A stretch of 64,000 nucleotides of DNA from Bimastos eiseni (lineage: Eukaryota; Annelida; Clitellata; Crassiclitellata; Lumbricidae): assembly GCA_959347315.1 (NCBI GenBank), contig OY365811.1:33362433-33426432 (forward strand), given 5' to 3'. This document shows, one piece after another, positions 1-11,925 of this stretch. The position numbers and the translations under genes were made by a program. Below the pieces are notes generated by a model. It had not been told where the DNA came from. It saw only the letters and a program-made list of their open reading frames with translations, and ran no database searches. The number at the start of each line of letters is the position of its first letter. Positions within the stretch are counted from its first letter, which is position 1.

Positions 1-169
1 TCCTTCCAAGCCCTCGCTAAAGATATCGACTGCTCTGCCACAAATAGCTGAAGAAATATTTTCAACCAAACTTATATTCACTTATTTATATCTATTAGAT
101 AGCCATACATGTGATGCCTTACAAGTTCTGAAAACAGTGGATCTAGCTGAGATTCGTCTTCCTCCAAGT

Positions 170-330
170 GTCTTTCTTCATTGGTTTGCCGACAACACTC
201 AAGCTTTTACAGCCTGGTGGCCCTGCCTGCACTGATAACTGAAATTTCTTGGAGGCCAACTTGGCCTTGGACGTCTCAGTGTCCTCAAATCAGCTTCACC
301 TCAATTCGGACAAGACTCAGCATAGAGGAA
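170..330 (+). pseudogene. CR1/L2-like LINE reverse transcriptase remnant
   Basis: Two short matches to the LINE reverse transcriptase core appear in different frames. FADNTQ resembles the catalytic YADDTQ box, and NQLHLNSDKTQ, about 60 bases on, resembles the block that follows it in CR1/L2-type elements. Frameshifts and stops separate them, so this is a dead fragment. The assignment rests on these two motifs only. Confidence 0.4.
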
Positions 331-1440
331 CAGTTAAATAGATGGTATTAATAATCTCCAATGAGTCTTGTGGGCTCGAATCGGTCCTATCTGATGACTA
401 TCAGCACATAGCCTGGCCGTTAACCCCAATCAGTTGGATGTCCAGCTTCCTGGAAGTCCCTCTATGCATGTTACATTATCCCATGCCAGAAGTTTTATTT
501 TGTTGGAATAATACTGGCCATTCTGAGTGGTGCCATATAAATTTTTCAAATACTATTACATTGTTGCCATTGATATCTGGCTTATCACTGCTACTTTCAC
601 TGATTGTTCCAAACTTATAGTTACACACCCTATCATTTTTAAATAGCACTATCCCAGATATTGCACCAAGAAACAATGCCATACAAACAAAATGGTCTCC
701 AATCTTTTCAAAATGCAAACACCAAATTCACCAGTAGTCTGAACATTATCATCACACCCCTTTCTACTTTCTCGACATATACTTGTTCTGTGCTCTCAAC
801 CACAACTGATAAACTAAGCCCTTCTATTCCCTTCCAGTCACTACATCTCTATACTAGGTGCTACAGTGCAAGAGTACGCATGTTTTCTAAACCATTCCCT
901 GTGACGATGGAATGTGACATGATGTTGATTCGGTGTAGAGCGTCCTAGTTTGAATTGATCTACTGGATTTTTGCTGCACTAATACCTTACTGCGTTTTTT
1001 TGTCACTTTAATTTGTCAAATACCATCAGCTGATGCCTAATCCACTAATGTAATTGAACAGTAAGGTTCTCTAATTGAAATGCATTTGATGCTCCTTTGG
1101 TTTGCAAGGTAAGCAGACGAGCGATAAAATCAGATTTTGCCAACCTGATACGCTTGCAGCCTCAACTGTTGCACCGTTCCGGGATCCATCACAATTCTGA
1201 CAGCGGTCTCAAGACTTGCTATCATACTCTGCAAATTGTTATCCATGACTGCCTTGTGTGTTAGATAACAGTGCAAAATAACAAAATAACTCAAACACTA
1301 GACTCGTCAGACAACATGAGAATAAAATTGGATATTATAGCGCATAAACTGTAACCTAACTTTTATTAATCCACCATTTAAGAAGACATATCTTTAAAAT
1401 ACAGAAGGCGCTCAATGTAATGTAATCGTAGTAAGCGTAA
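331..1440. other. No recognisable gene
   Basis: Open frames here are short, have no family signature and look AT-rich and random. I looked for the missing 5' exons of NOC4L in this stretch and saw none. Confidence 0.4.
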
Positions 1441-1494
1441 ACTCGAAAGCATAATTAAGAGCTTAATAAAGAAAAACCAGAAACTTATGAATGT

Positions 1495-1572
1495 GGTCAA
1501 GATCAACTGTAGAGAGTCAAGCAGGCAGACAGTCAAACGGCTGAGGTTGTTGGTATTTAGAATTGAAACAGC
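1495..1572 (-). repeat. Dispersed LINE 3'-end fragment
   Basis: A purine-rich block with the pattern AGAGAGTCAAGCAGGCAGAC matches the interior of the longer copies at 34.1 kb (same orientation) and, inverted, 42.4 kb. It is best read as a short piece of the same LINE 3' region. Confidence 0.45.
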
Positions 1573-1601
1573 GATGACAGTATTGGGAAGAGTAGGTGTC
1601 A

Positions 1602-1790
1602 TAGCTGCCGTGTAAGCGGCGAAACGCATGCTTGATTTTTTTTTAAACTGTTATGCAGATCTAGAAACATAGGACCCGCAGTGTTAAGAGGGTTATGGGC
1701 CTATGGCGGCAATAAGGTATATGAAAAATAACAAGGCGGAAGGAAGAGATAACATGCCACTCAGGATATGGTTTTGATTAGTGAGAAGTG
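1602..1790 (+). mobile_element. LINE fragment (uninterrupted paralogue of 2.4-3.3 kb)
   Basis: The sequence runs from AGCTGCCGTGTAAGCG through AACATAGGACCC to a frame reading MKNNKAEGRDN, the start of a reverse transcriptase domain. The same order is found at 2435-2491 joined to 3201-3290, where a DNA transposon interrupts it. This copy decays soon after the KNNKAEG motif. Confidence 0.55.
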
Positions 1791-1925
1791 CCTAGTGGGT
1801 TTTGCTCAGTCCCCAGTTTCAACAGAAGGCGAAATAAATTAAGCAATTGAGTCAATTAATAACCCTTTGTTAGTGTAATACATAGGCTCACGTTTTACAA
1901 GATAGAGGCTGCTGCTGCAGAAAGT

Positions 1926-2100
1926 ACAATACAATACAACTCGGCTTTATCACAAGTCGTGCTCGAAAGCGCGCACACGTCTCGACGATGCAACTGCAGT
2001 TGTAATGCAAAGCAATTGTGTGCGAAGGACTTGCTCAAGGTCCCAACACAGTGACGTCCCGGACGAGAGTAGAACCCGCAGCGCACACTGAACGTTATGG
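1926..2100 (-). mobile_element. tRNA-derived SINE, copy 1
   Basis: Read on the minus strand it holds a degenerate tRNA B box (GGTTCTACTCTCG), a body containing ACTGCAGTTGCATCGTCGAG and a 3' tail of TTGTATTG pentamers. It matches copies at 13.5 and 39.6 kb along the whole body. It is not a tRNA gene because no cloverleaf can be completed. Confidence 0.65.
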
Positions 2101-2491
2101 TAACCATGGGTTGCCAAGAGATCGATGTCCAATGGATGCTCATGTAAGAGGCATCTTTTAAATTCATCAATATTATGTTCAGAGTTTAAGATTCTCAAAA
2201 GTTAGCGCTACAAAACGCTTTCCTGCAACCGCTACTTCCGCTATTTTGTGTGCGCACGAGGTTTACCAATATTAAACTCAATTTAATGCGACGGTGTAGG
2301 ACCAAATTAATAAAAATAAAAGTAGCTGGAAATAAATATGGTGGACGTTTCCAACGCTCAAAGATCAGAAATCGAGGTATTTTAAATGTGCTGCTTGAAC
2401 ATTTAGTTTTATATACAATAATTATTGTGATCTTATAGCTGCCGTGTAAGCGCATGCCTATTTTAATGCTTTTATGATGATCTAAAAACAT

Positions 2492-3200
2492 GGGTGTAGG
2501 ACAAAATCCCCCCGGACATAAAACCCCGGAAAAAATCTCCTCCTGTTTTAGGCAGGACATTAACCCCCGGGACAATATCCCCCCTCTTGCCCTAACTAAC
2601 ATCTGTCACATATATTTCTTAGACGAACTATTTACAGCTCTGTAACGTAATTAGACGATCTGCCATAATAATTGATACTACTAACAAAGTTTGCACAACA
2701 TTACAAATGACACTCAGTACGATTATTAGTGTAACTTATATTTATAGGATGTTGTGTCACAGATTTATCACATATGCTGTGCATAGACTTGCTTACCTGA
2801 CGCGTCTGAGGAAGCCATGTCACAGTTAGCGCATGTACGTTCTGTATCAACTCCGTCTGCAGAAACTAACAAAGATGAAATCATGTCAGTTACCTAAATG
2901 TTTTGATCTAAATCTGCATTACCAATATCATATCTGCTACCAATTGACTAAGAGCAAAGGGTCTATGAATTATGCACAGCGATGCGTTCAGCGTACATAT
3001 CATACACTTTCATCAAAAAGACCAAGGAACTAATTAACTATTTGCTATTGAACTATTGGTTTTATTCAGACTTGAAAGTTTACACACTTTTCTAAGTAAT
3101 AAAAGTTCTAAAATGAAATAAATAATTCTTAGGGGATTTTGTCCTACTTTAGAAGGTTTTTATCCTTGGGGTTTTGTCCGGGGGATTTTGTCCGCGACCC
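2492..3200. mobile_element. Non-autonomous TIR element, 709 bp, 8-bp TSD
   Basis: The element is bounded by exact 8-bp duplications AAAAACAT at 2484-2491 and 3201-3208. Its ends are inverted: the left begins GGGTGTAGGACAAAATCCCC and the right, complemented, begins GGGTCGCGGACAAAATCCCC. Subterminal repeats of the ACAAAATCCCC/CCCCGGGA type follow inward. No transposase frame is present. An uninterrupted paralogue of the target lies at about 1660-1690. The 8-bp duplication fits a hAT-like mover, but the family is not proven. Confidence 0.8.
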
Positions 3201-3208
3201 AAAAACAT

Positions 3209-3715
3209 AGGACCCGGAGTGTTAAAAGGCGAGGTTATGGTGGCAATAAGGCTCTGAAAAATAACAAGGCGGAAGGAATAGATAACATACCAATTGAGGT
3301 ACTGAAGAACCTAGGAGAATAGGCAATGGAAGAATTAATACAGATATGCCAGGAGATATACGACACAGGAGAGTGGCCAGAAGGTTTCCTACAGACGATA
3401 ATGATCCCACTCAAGAAAAAGACAAACGCAACGTCATGTGAAGACCATCGGGCCATAAGACTACTCACACTTGCATCAAAGATCGTATTAAAAATTTTCA
3501 TGAGGAGACTGCAGGAAAAGATAAAGGCAGAAAAAAGATTAGGTGAGGATCAATAAGACTTCTGAAAAGGGAGAGGAACAAGAGACGCAATCACAGCTGT
3601 AAGAATACTAACGGAAAGGAGCATACAAATTGGACAGGGCGTATTCATATGCTTCATAGACTATGAAAAGGCATTTGACAGGGTTGATTTGAAGAAAGTG
3701 AACAGACGAGATGAA
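3209..3715 (+). pseudogene. LINE reverse transcriptase fragment
   Basis: One frame reads an almost continuous reverse transcriptase segment: KALKNNKAEGIDNIP, EELIQICQEIYDTGEWPEG, a KKKTNATSCEDHRAI block, then GRGTRDAITAVRILTE and FICFIDYEKAFDRVD, the conserved box A region. Stops at 3320, 3554 and 3563 show it is dead. The 5' part of the same insertion lies at about 2435-2491, separated by the 709-bp TIR element. It ends about 110 bases before the first recognised NOC4L exon. Confidence 0.8.
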
Positions 3716-3824
3716 GGCTTATCAAATCCAGTTCCAGAGGATGATTTTCAATTACTGGCTATTTGCTAATAATTGTGAGTTCAGCACAATAGAAGGAATG
3801 TATTTAATTTACTTTTTATTTCAG

Positions 3825-6800
3825 ACACTTGTGAAGTCAATTGTGACTGCTGGAGATGTTTCTTCGTCAAAACTTGTGCAGTTTAAAAAGCAGATGCAGT
3901 ATGATGATTCCCGCTATTATGCGATGAAGTTTATGCTCAGCAACATGAAACAGGTTGGTCAGAAGCTTTGATAAAATCTGAAATTTTTAATGTGTGACTT
4001 TATCAACATATGGAAGTTCAAGGGATTGTGAAACTAGAGCTTCAAATGCACATTTCCTTTAATGGTATAATGCTTTCCGAGAGGTACCTACAAGTTTTAC
4101 ATAGATGTCAATTGTAAAATTCTTTGAGCTTGACACGATTCTACCTGAGAGTTGCCATGAAACAGTAATCGCTAAGTGGTTGAGGCGCAACACTTTGATT
4201 GCGAGTTTGTGAAAGAGTTCAGCGGCTCTTACTTTAAACCTTGAAATGCTTAATGTCAGACAAGACAGGTCTACTGGTCATTACCAGAATATCTCTGATA
4301 CAAATATTATCTATACGTATGAATTATTCTGTCCATTCATACTAACCTCTTTCTTCTGCTTGGAGTACTACTGACCTAAGCTTCACTCAGACTTACAGTC
4401 AGTCTTAATTGGCATCATAATCATTCCATTTTTTGTGGTTGATCCCATTGCCAAATAATTTGTACCATCCCTGTTTTACTTTCCTAAGTTGGTGAAATGT
4501 TGAAGTACTGAAATATCACTGTTATGATTACAGAATTGGAAGAAAGAGAAGCCACTGATCATTCTCAACTTGATCAAAAATCTTTCCATGCCAAAGTATA
4601 AGGATGGTGAGAAGGAGCTGACAAATTTTCTTACACAAGGTAAATTTTCTGTAAAGAACTTTTCTTGTTGCTTTTTTGCTGATAGGTGTGAGTGAATATT
4701 GCTACCGTAAATACTCGTGAATAAGTTGCCGTCGTGTATAAGTCGCCCCCTACATTTTGGGCTAGGAAAGTGAGAAATTGCATTGATCTGTATATAAGTT
4801 GTGGCCGCATTTCAGCCTTCATCTGACACGCGACACGTGTTTGAATTTTGCACCACCGCATTTCGTTGTAACACTTGAATAAATCTTTTGACCCACCTAA
4901 AAAAGTCCTTTGAATTATTGTTTGATAAATAAAGAATTAATTTCTGTATATTAAAAAGATTCATTTTTTTTATGTGAACTTTGTACGTTTTGCAGTTTGA
5001 CAATAAATTGGAGATGAGATAAATATTATTGTAAATTAGAGGAAGACTACATAGAGCATAAATGCGTAGAGTCAACATTGCTGTTTTATATAACGCTATA
5101 CTTGAAACATTATACCTGCAATATAGTCCATGAAGTTCAACACGGCCAACAGAATTAACTGACTATGTATATTGTCCTTACCAATGTAACATCTTTCAGC
5201 TTGAAGTTTACCTGTAGGAATTTCAGGCCTAATGGCTATAGTTGGTATTATTGCGCTATAACAATTTACACAGCTTGCCTCCTGTTTAAAAGATGGGAGT
5301 AAAGAAGCAAGAACAAAGTTAGTTTTCGCCAGTACACAAAGTGCCGTTTTTGCAAGAATTTGTGTATAAAATGTAGTTTCATCAAATAGTAACTTTAAAT
5401 AACACATAATACAAGAGTTTTGATGGTACCAAATTTTTATAAACTGTATATTTGCTAACTTTTATTCCTGGAAAATTTTTACGTTCGCTAGCGGATTCTG
5501 CTCTACTATCATTGACAATGGACACATGAAATCTTAGTATGGTCCAAGTATAAGTCGTACCCCCAACTTCGCATTATGAAAAATGTTCAAAATTATGCGA
5601 CTTATTCACGAGTATATACGGTAGTTTAAAAGCATGTGCTGGTTTTGGTTCTCAGATTGATTGTTTTATTGTTTGACTTCCATCTATTTAAGAAACTCAA
5701 TGTTTTCAGCTTTGTTTTGTGTTCATTGTCCTATTTTGTTTGCACTTGTAGATTCTGGAAAGATGGTGAAGCTGTCATCAGTTGCAGAGCATAAGAGGCT
5801 GTATACATTTATATGGCTAGAGTTCCTTAAGCAGGAGGTAAAATTGCAGCTGCATTTTTGGTTTTTCTTTAAGTACTTCATAACTCCTTAATGATAAGAA
5901 GTATTGTTTTCATATTAGCATTTAGTGCCACCTCCTCCTTGTTTGTAAATGGTCAGGGTAGATACTTTCTTTACAATGCTGCCCTTGAGATCAATTATCC
6001 ATAAAAGTGCATCTTATTAATGAAGTTATGATAGTAGAATTGTGCTTAAAAGCTATGTTTCTGATGAAGCCTGTTACTAAAACGCTCCGCTACATGTGCA
6101 TGCCTTTTTCCTAAGTGTTACGCTTGTGTCGAAAAGTGCATGAAGTTATCTTTCAGTGTTCTGCAGTGTTGGAAGTACTTTTGATCAAACCTATGCAGAC
6201 ATTATTTATTTTGTTTTTTTTCTAAGCTGCCTGTGCATATTCACAAGGAGGTCTTGACGTTCCTACCTAGTGTTATGACGCAATTCACAAATCCTCTTCA
6301 ACTCAGTGACTACTTGACAGAGTCGTATAACATGGGTAAGTCGCTTAAGCAGTTTGCTTAGTTGTAAGAAAAGCATGCAAGTCCAGCACTGCTCTAGGAT
6401 TCACAAATGTCTAACCATTCTTTACCACCAGGTCTTAACTCCTTTACACTACTTGTTGTCTTTAATTGTTCCATTAAAGCATTAATACCTCCTGCTCCTC
6501 CTCCTCCTCCTCATACACATGACAAAGATCATAAAGAAGAGTTTATTAATACAACATTGTAAAGCATGTGCTGTAATTATCCATTATGGATGCAATTTTT
6601 ATTAATTAATTCAGTCTTTCGTTCATTTTTAATGTTTGGCTACTGTAGAACTATTTGCATGACAGAACTAGTACAATGATCTTACATCTTTTAAGGGATG
6701 TAAATATGCACCTTATAGTTTTAACTCCAGAGGCATATGAACACAATCACTTATTTTGAAATTGTGTGCTATTTAGTTTTATTTTCACCTGTTTGTTTGC

Positions 6801-9800
6801 TTACTTTCAGATGGAGTTGTAAGTCTCTTGGCTCTCAATGGATTATTCATTCTTGTGAATAGCTACAATCTGTAAGTCAACATTTCTAAAATTTTATTTA
6901 ATTCTGTTCTGATGATTAACGCTTTGAGGGCAAACAGCAATGATTTCCCAGTTGCGTTAGTGCATGCTTGTCGTCAAACTGTTAGTGCGTTTTTACCATT
7001 TTACCATTTTAACTTTATTATATAAATATGATTCAGGATGTTTGCGTTTGTATACAGAGATGTACGTTTTGTATGTTCATATGTAAGTGCATATTTATGT
7101 ATTCATTTTTAATGTATATATTGAAATAATATAGCACCTTTTAAGTACCTCTCATCACACTGCATTCTTAACCTCTGAACTGTGAAGGTGATAAGGTCAT
7201 TCATTTGAATGATCTCATTGAATGTTTGTGAACCTTACTGATTAACATTGTATGAAAGGTTAATCAGAAATATGTATTAGTTCTAATTTTCCTAATACTT
7301 TTTTAACCTTCTGATTATTTAATATGCAAAGATTATGTGCATTTGGTATGAAGTTACGGTTGCTGAGGTCATCTGTTTTCTGTAAGTATCTGTTATATGC
7401 TGTATTTTTTAAACTTTATGTGCCGCGTCATTTCAGAGATTACCCGAATTTCTACACTAAGGTTTACGCATTGCTCCAGCCCAACATATTCAACTTGAAG
7501 TACAAGGCACGCTTCTTGTATCTGTTGGATCTGTTTCTATCTTCAACGTAAGTTTTTTGATAAATCTTATATCCTGCTGTGCAGTTTTTCTCCATTTCTT
7601 TAGTACCATAATTAATGTTGTTAGTTTTTAGCTTAATGCTTATGTACATGTTTTTATATTTGTATATAATATACTATATTACATAGATTTTATGGCACCC
7701 ATTCAAGATATCTGCTTGTGTGGTGCAGTGTTATTTTACTTCATACAATTTGTGTATTTTTTGTGTGAGCATTTATTTTAATACACTTTGTTCTTGTTGT
7801 AATCACATTTTTACTGTCCTTTATTTGATGAAGCTCTCAAATGTTAAAATGTTGCATTGTCAGTTACAGACAGATTGCCTGGAGTGTTGAGCTCAGGTTG
7901 GAAGAGGCAATCACATACTGATATTAACACAATGACTTATTTAAAAATTGATTAAATTGATCTTACCTGATGTTAGAGACTGGAAGCAAATTTTATCCAT
8001 AGGGCGATTTGAACAGCTCATTTAAATTTATGATCCATCTCTCCAACCATGTTGTGTCAGAACTTGCAATATAATGTGGTCTGTTGAAGGTGTTTTCAGT
8101 GTATCAGGATAATTGGTTTGTTGTTTTAGCCACTTGCCGGCACATCTAGTAGCAGCCTTCATTAAGAAGATGTCTCGATTGGCACTTAGTGCTCCACCTG
8201 AGTCACTTCTTTGTGTCCTGCCTATGATCCGAAATTGGTTGGCACGCCATCCAGCATGCAACATACTTTTACACAGACCAGGAGCTGAAGGTAGCATAGG
8301 AGTGTTTAAGGCTAAGCAGCAGTATATTACAATTTAACATTCCAATATTACATTATATCACATAACTGTTTTTCTGAAACTGACTCTAAATATTACCAGT
8401 AGGAGTTATTATCATTAGGTGTTGTGACATGTCATTAAACAATTTATCGTGCAAAATTAAAATATTATATTGGGATTTATATTGCAAATGACTAGATGCA
8501 TGTAAAGGCAGTAAACTGTCTTGTGCGTGGCATTTTCCAGCATATGCATTTCATTTGCCTTAAATTTGAGCTGCTTCCATAAGTGAATGCAGACATTCCA
8601 TATGCCACACTTTCAAACCTCCGCTTGAGTCCAAAGTGCATTCACTTGTGTTTGACCTACACATACACGTTACACACGCCTGCACAAACACGCCTACACA
8701 CACACACTGGATGTTTCTATGTACATTGTCTATTGGTTGTGACATTTGTAAGCTCATATTATAAGCTTCTCAATGGTACTGCCTTTCCTTCAGCCTTGAT
8801 CTTCAATTGCAATGATTTTAAACTAAAGTTCGTGATTTGCTTTGTTAGCAATGTCTGCTGATCCTTACAATCCATATGAAATTGATCCGGTGAACTCCAG
8901 AGCCATGGAAAGCTCTCTGTGGGAGATTAAGGTTCGTTGGCAATTATTGTTTGCTGTAATTAAATTATTGAAAGCTCACTTACATAAGAATAATTATGTT
9001 TACGTTGACGTAGGTACTGCAGCAATGGATGTTACAGAAGTTCCAAATCTTTCGATATCTTGCACCCTTGGAAAATGTTTGACCAATGTTCGCGTTCCTA
9101 CAAAATATAAGTGACAAATTATCTGTTCCCACCTAGACTACTGCAACTTAATTCATATGGGCCTCCCAAAGCAGCACCTTTCCCCTTCAATTGGTCTTAA
9201 ATGCTTCAGCTAGCTAGACTCCCTCGCTTTGCGCATGTCTCTACATATATGCTTGAAGTCTTGCATTGGCTTCCTATCACTGCACATGTCCACTACAAGA
9301 GCCTCTTTCCGAAACCCAATGCCTAGCTATAGACAGCTCCCCAAGATATTTCTCTGGCTATTTGCGAAAGTCGTCATCTGCAATGTCATCTCATTGCTTG
9401 CGCTATGTTGATTGTCTTGATCTTTTTGTTCCTAGGACTAAGACTGTCTTGACCCAAAACCGGGTGTTTGCTGTTGTGTGTTCATCTACCTGGAGTAACC
9501 TTCCTTGACTAAGGGCTAAACTAATGATTGGCTTCTCACTCTTTAATGGCGTTCTGTTTTCCCCAAGGTTTCCGTACTGAGAGCTCCTCCGAATAGTTAT
9601 TCTTCAAGAGGCAATATATAAATCTAAAGATATGACATCATATTAAGCTGTGTATCTCCCTCAGTTAAAATAAGAGCTCTTAGCAATGTAAATAAAAGTT
9701 GCTGTTATGAAGATAATTTGTTGTATGAACATTTCAATTTGTACTTGGAAGATTCTTAAAAATTGCCTGCATTTGTACCTTTTGAAAGTGTCTGTTTATC

Positions 9801-10512
9801 CACATAATGCCAGAAGGTATGAAGTAACACATTTTGCATACACCAGTACATAACTCAAATGTTTTTGCTTAGTTTGTAAATGCAAATGTTGTTTAATTAT
9901 AATTATGTTGTAGTTATTATTTTTGGTTCGGTTGGCACTTGTTAAACGGTTTATTGGGTCCGTTTTGTTAATTTGTTTATTCTTTTTCCAGTGTCTTCAA
10001 GAGCATTATTTTCATGCTGTGGCGACTGAAGCAAAGAAGTTTGAAGATGTTGCTCATGAACAAGATCTAGCAGATCTGTTTGAAACAAAAATAGAAGAGG
10101 TACAGATGTACTGTATGATATGGTTTCATTATTACTTGAAACAATATTAATTTAGTCTTTTTATTTGAAGGAGAACAAACTCTTTCTTAGCTCCTTACCT
10201 ATAGTCAGGCAGAAACTTTGTTTCACCAAAGTCTCCTTATGATTGTTGTGATGTCGATTAGATAGATTCATAATTGTTAAAAATGGTCAAATGTTGATCA
10301 TCTAAATTTTCAACATGTCACAGAATTAATTGCAACTGTTTATATAACATATTTAGGATTGTTATGCATGCTATTAACCAAAATCTGTATTTTTTTAATA
10401 TTTTTTTTAGTTGGTGACCCGGGAACAAAAAAAGATTTTGAAAAAGATTCCAATCAACTTTCCTGGACTTACCACGAGTTCTATTTCATCAGACTTATGG
10501 CAACTTAAGTAA
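3825..10512 (+). CDS. NOC4L: Nucleolar complex protein 4 homologue (5' exons not seen)
   Basis: NOC4 pairs with NOP14 in the nucleolus during 40S subunit maturation. Ten exons join in frame: 3825-3953, 4534-4639, 5752-5837, 6227-6335, 6811-6871, 7437-7547, 8130-8290, 8849-8931, 9992-10099 and 10411-10512, giving 351 residues plus TAA. All introns are GT-AG. Family blocks are QYDDSRYYAM, AEHKRLYTFIWLEFLK, SLLALNGLFIL, YPNFYTKVYALL, KARFLYLLDLFLSS, HLPAHLVAAFIKKMSRLAL and RAMESSLWEIK, in the order of human NOC4L (about 516 aa). The first 150-170 residues are missing; their exons are left of the window or lost, since LINE sequence abuts the first exon. The last exon (LVTREQKKILKKIPINF) aligns with the basic C-terminus. 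Identification is firm; the 5' end is open. Confidence 0.93.
4705..5621. mobile_element. TIR element, 917 bp, TA target duplication
   Basis: The left end CCGTAAATACTCGTGAATAA and the complemented right end CCGTATATACTCGTGAATAA match at 19 of 20 positions. Both are flanked by TA (4703-4704 and 5622-5623). Subterminal copies of TATAAGTCG-CCCCC occur at both ends. It lies in the NOC4L intron between 4639 and 5752 and has no coding frame, so it is a non-autonomous element of a TA-targeting superfamily. Confidence 0.75.
9116..9625 (+). pseudogene. CR1/L2-like LINE 3' end in a NOC4L intron
   Basis: Fragments in shifting frames give LDYCN, then VLNASARLPRFAHVSTYM, EVLHWLPITAHVHYK and finally VPRTKTVLTQNRVFAVV followed by TWSNLP. 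This is the C-terminal order of L2/CR1 reverse transcriptases. The 3' tail (GAATAGTTATTC, TATAAAT) recurs near 59.77 kb. It lies in the same orientation as the host gene. Confidence 0.75.
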
Positions 10513-10517
10513 CAATG

Positions 10518-10523
10518 AATAAA
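10518..10523 (+). promoter_or_regulatory. Possible NOC4L polyadenylation signal AATAAA
   Basis: AATAAA begins six bases after the NOC4L stop codon. It would give a very short 3' UTR; cleavage further downstream is equally possible. Confidence 0.35.
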
Positions 10524-10529
10524 AAAGAT

Positions 10530-10830
10530 GAAAACTTTTGTGTATAACGATGTATTGATTTTGTTGTGTTGACTATTTTCAACATATTGGATTGTATTTG
10601 TGCGCTTGTAGAATGAACTGTTCAGAAGTGCTCCCAGTATGCTTGGTCCCACATAACAAGCAGGTTTTGAGAAAAGAGACAGTGGATTAGAAACTGAAAG
10701 ATAGAATTGTATCACAAACAGAAGGGGAAAGTGCATTCCAAAGAAAAGGACCAATTGAATAAAATGATCGAGACTGAGCCATAGCAGTTCTAGAAAGTGG
10801 AACCAAGATGTCAAATCTGTTGAAGGAACA
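10530..10830 (-). pseudogene. CR1/L2-like LINE 3' end
   Basis: On the minus strand one frame reads AQSRSFYSIGPFLWNALSP and later SFLKTCLL, the usual LINE C-terminal pattern. Related tails occur at 53.7 and 62.0 kb. A tempting plus-strand terminal exon for NOC4L inside it (NELFRSAPSML) is the antisense of this tail. Confidence 0.6.
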
Positions 10831-10992
10831 AGGTGAACATTGAGAGGAGGCTAAATGAGGCTGATATTTTTTGACAGACCCTGCTGAGCCTTGAAGTTTA
10901 GAATGAGAATGAATTACTGAATTGAACTGGCTTGAGGAGACTACTGGAAATTATTAAGAATAAATTATTTGTTACTGGGAACGCTGAGAGAG

Positions 10993-11048
10993 AGGGAGGG
11001 AGGGAGGGAGGGAGGGAGGGAGGGAGGGATGGGGAGAGAGAGAGAGAG
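10993..11048. repeat. GGGA/GA simple repeat
   Basis: About nine GGGA units are followed by a short GA run. Confidence 0.9.
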
Positions 11049-11322
11049 GCTAAAAGTGTCAGAAATCAAGCTAAATTAATTATAAAACAGTTGAAGCTCT
11101 TTTTCATGCTGTGTAGCCTGTGTTTGATGCTTTTTATGGCAACACTGTTGTGGCAAAATCCAAAGCAAAGCTGAAAACCAAGAAAGCAAATAAAACCAAA
11201 AATACAACTTTTGATTTTAAAATAATCTTTTTTGCACTTCTGGTATTTTGTGTATGAGCAATACTATATGGCCGCCGGGGGCGCTTCGGTGCATGGGCAT
11301 CGGTCTTCACTCGTCACCATCG

Positions 11323-11598
11323 ACGTATATTGCAGGTCGGACTAGACATCAACAACTATAATAATAATATTTACCACAACCGCAGCAAACGATAAAATTC
11401 ATTTTATTCTTCGGTTTCTTATAAAGTACATACCTTTATGAATTAATCCTGAAAATTAATCGCAAGCTACTATCTAGCTACTATCGAAACGCGAGTCGAC
11501 GCACGTACGGATCTCTCTTAAACTTTCACCTAACCATGTGGTTGTGGTAAATGTTATTATTATAGTTGTTGATGTCTTGTCCGACCTGCAATATACGT
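11323..11598. repeat. Inverted repeat, 59-bp arms
   Basis: Arms at 11323-11381 and 11540-11598 are near-perfect complements, with roughly two or three mismatches, around a 158-bp loop. Both outer ends contain ACGTATATTGCAGGTCGGAC. The transcript would form a long hairpin. It may be a foldback transposon or an inverted duplication. The motif CATCGACGTATAT appears again just right of the element at about 11,680 in inverted form. Confidence 0.75.
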
Positions 11599-11673
11599 AA
11601 TCCAGGCTCATTAACATATTTTGGTGTAGGAGTCACATTCATTGGCTTAGGCTTCTGGCGTATGTTGTGTCCG

Positions 11674-11925
11674 CTAAATATACGTCGATGCTTGTGACCG
11701 ACGATAGTTTCTCAGCAATGTCAGCGACTCGGCGCTCAGCATCAGCGCCTTGATAAGAGTTATGAAGTTCAAAGTCAATTCTTGGTTCAAAGTTTTACGG
11801 CGTGCGTCGAAGTCCGAGGCGCTGCATGGTAGTTGTGTACGTGTAGTTTTTGCAAGTTGACAAAACGCCATCGTTGCGTGCTTTTGTTCTTCACGGGTTT
11901 CTTTGGAATTTCGGGGTTCAGACAC
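11674..11925 (-). CDS. Unidentified 83-residue open frame, possible exon
   Basis: The protein has a KETREEQKHATMAFCQLAKTT region and then a leucine-rich, possibly helical stretch (TLNQELTLNFITLIKALM). Composition is more protein-like than most random frames here, and the start lies 1.4 kb from DHRS7 on the opposite strand. I do not recognise it and see no certain splice donor. It could be the first exon of a divergent neighbour whose other exons are not obvious, or chance. Confidence 0.22.
   Translation of the reverse strand: MSEPRNSKETREEQKHATMAFCQLAKTTRTQLPCSASDFDARRKTLNQELTLNFITLIKALMLSAESLTLLRNYRRSQASTYI

Noticed and set aside
342..948. Two 92-95-codon plus-strand frames as genes
   Set aside because: No family signature, no splice support, and they lie next to LINE debris.
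10615..10659. Alternative last NOC4L exon (NELFRSAPSMLGPT)
   Set aside because: It is antisense to a LINE C-terminal fragment. The exon at 10411-10512 fits the family and has a strong acceptor.
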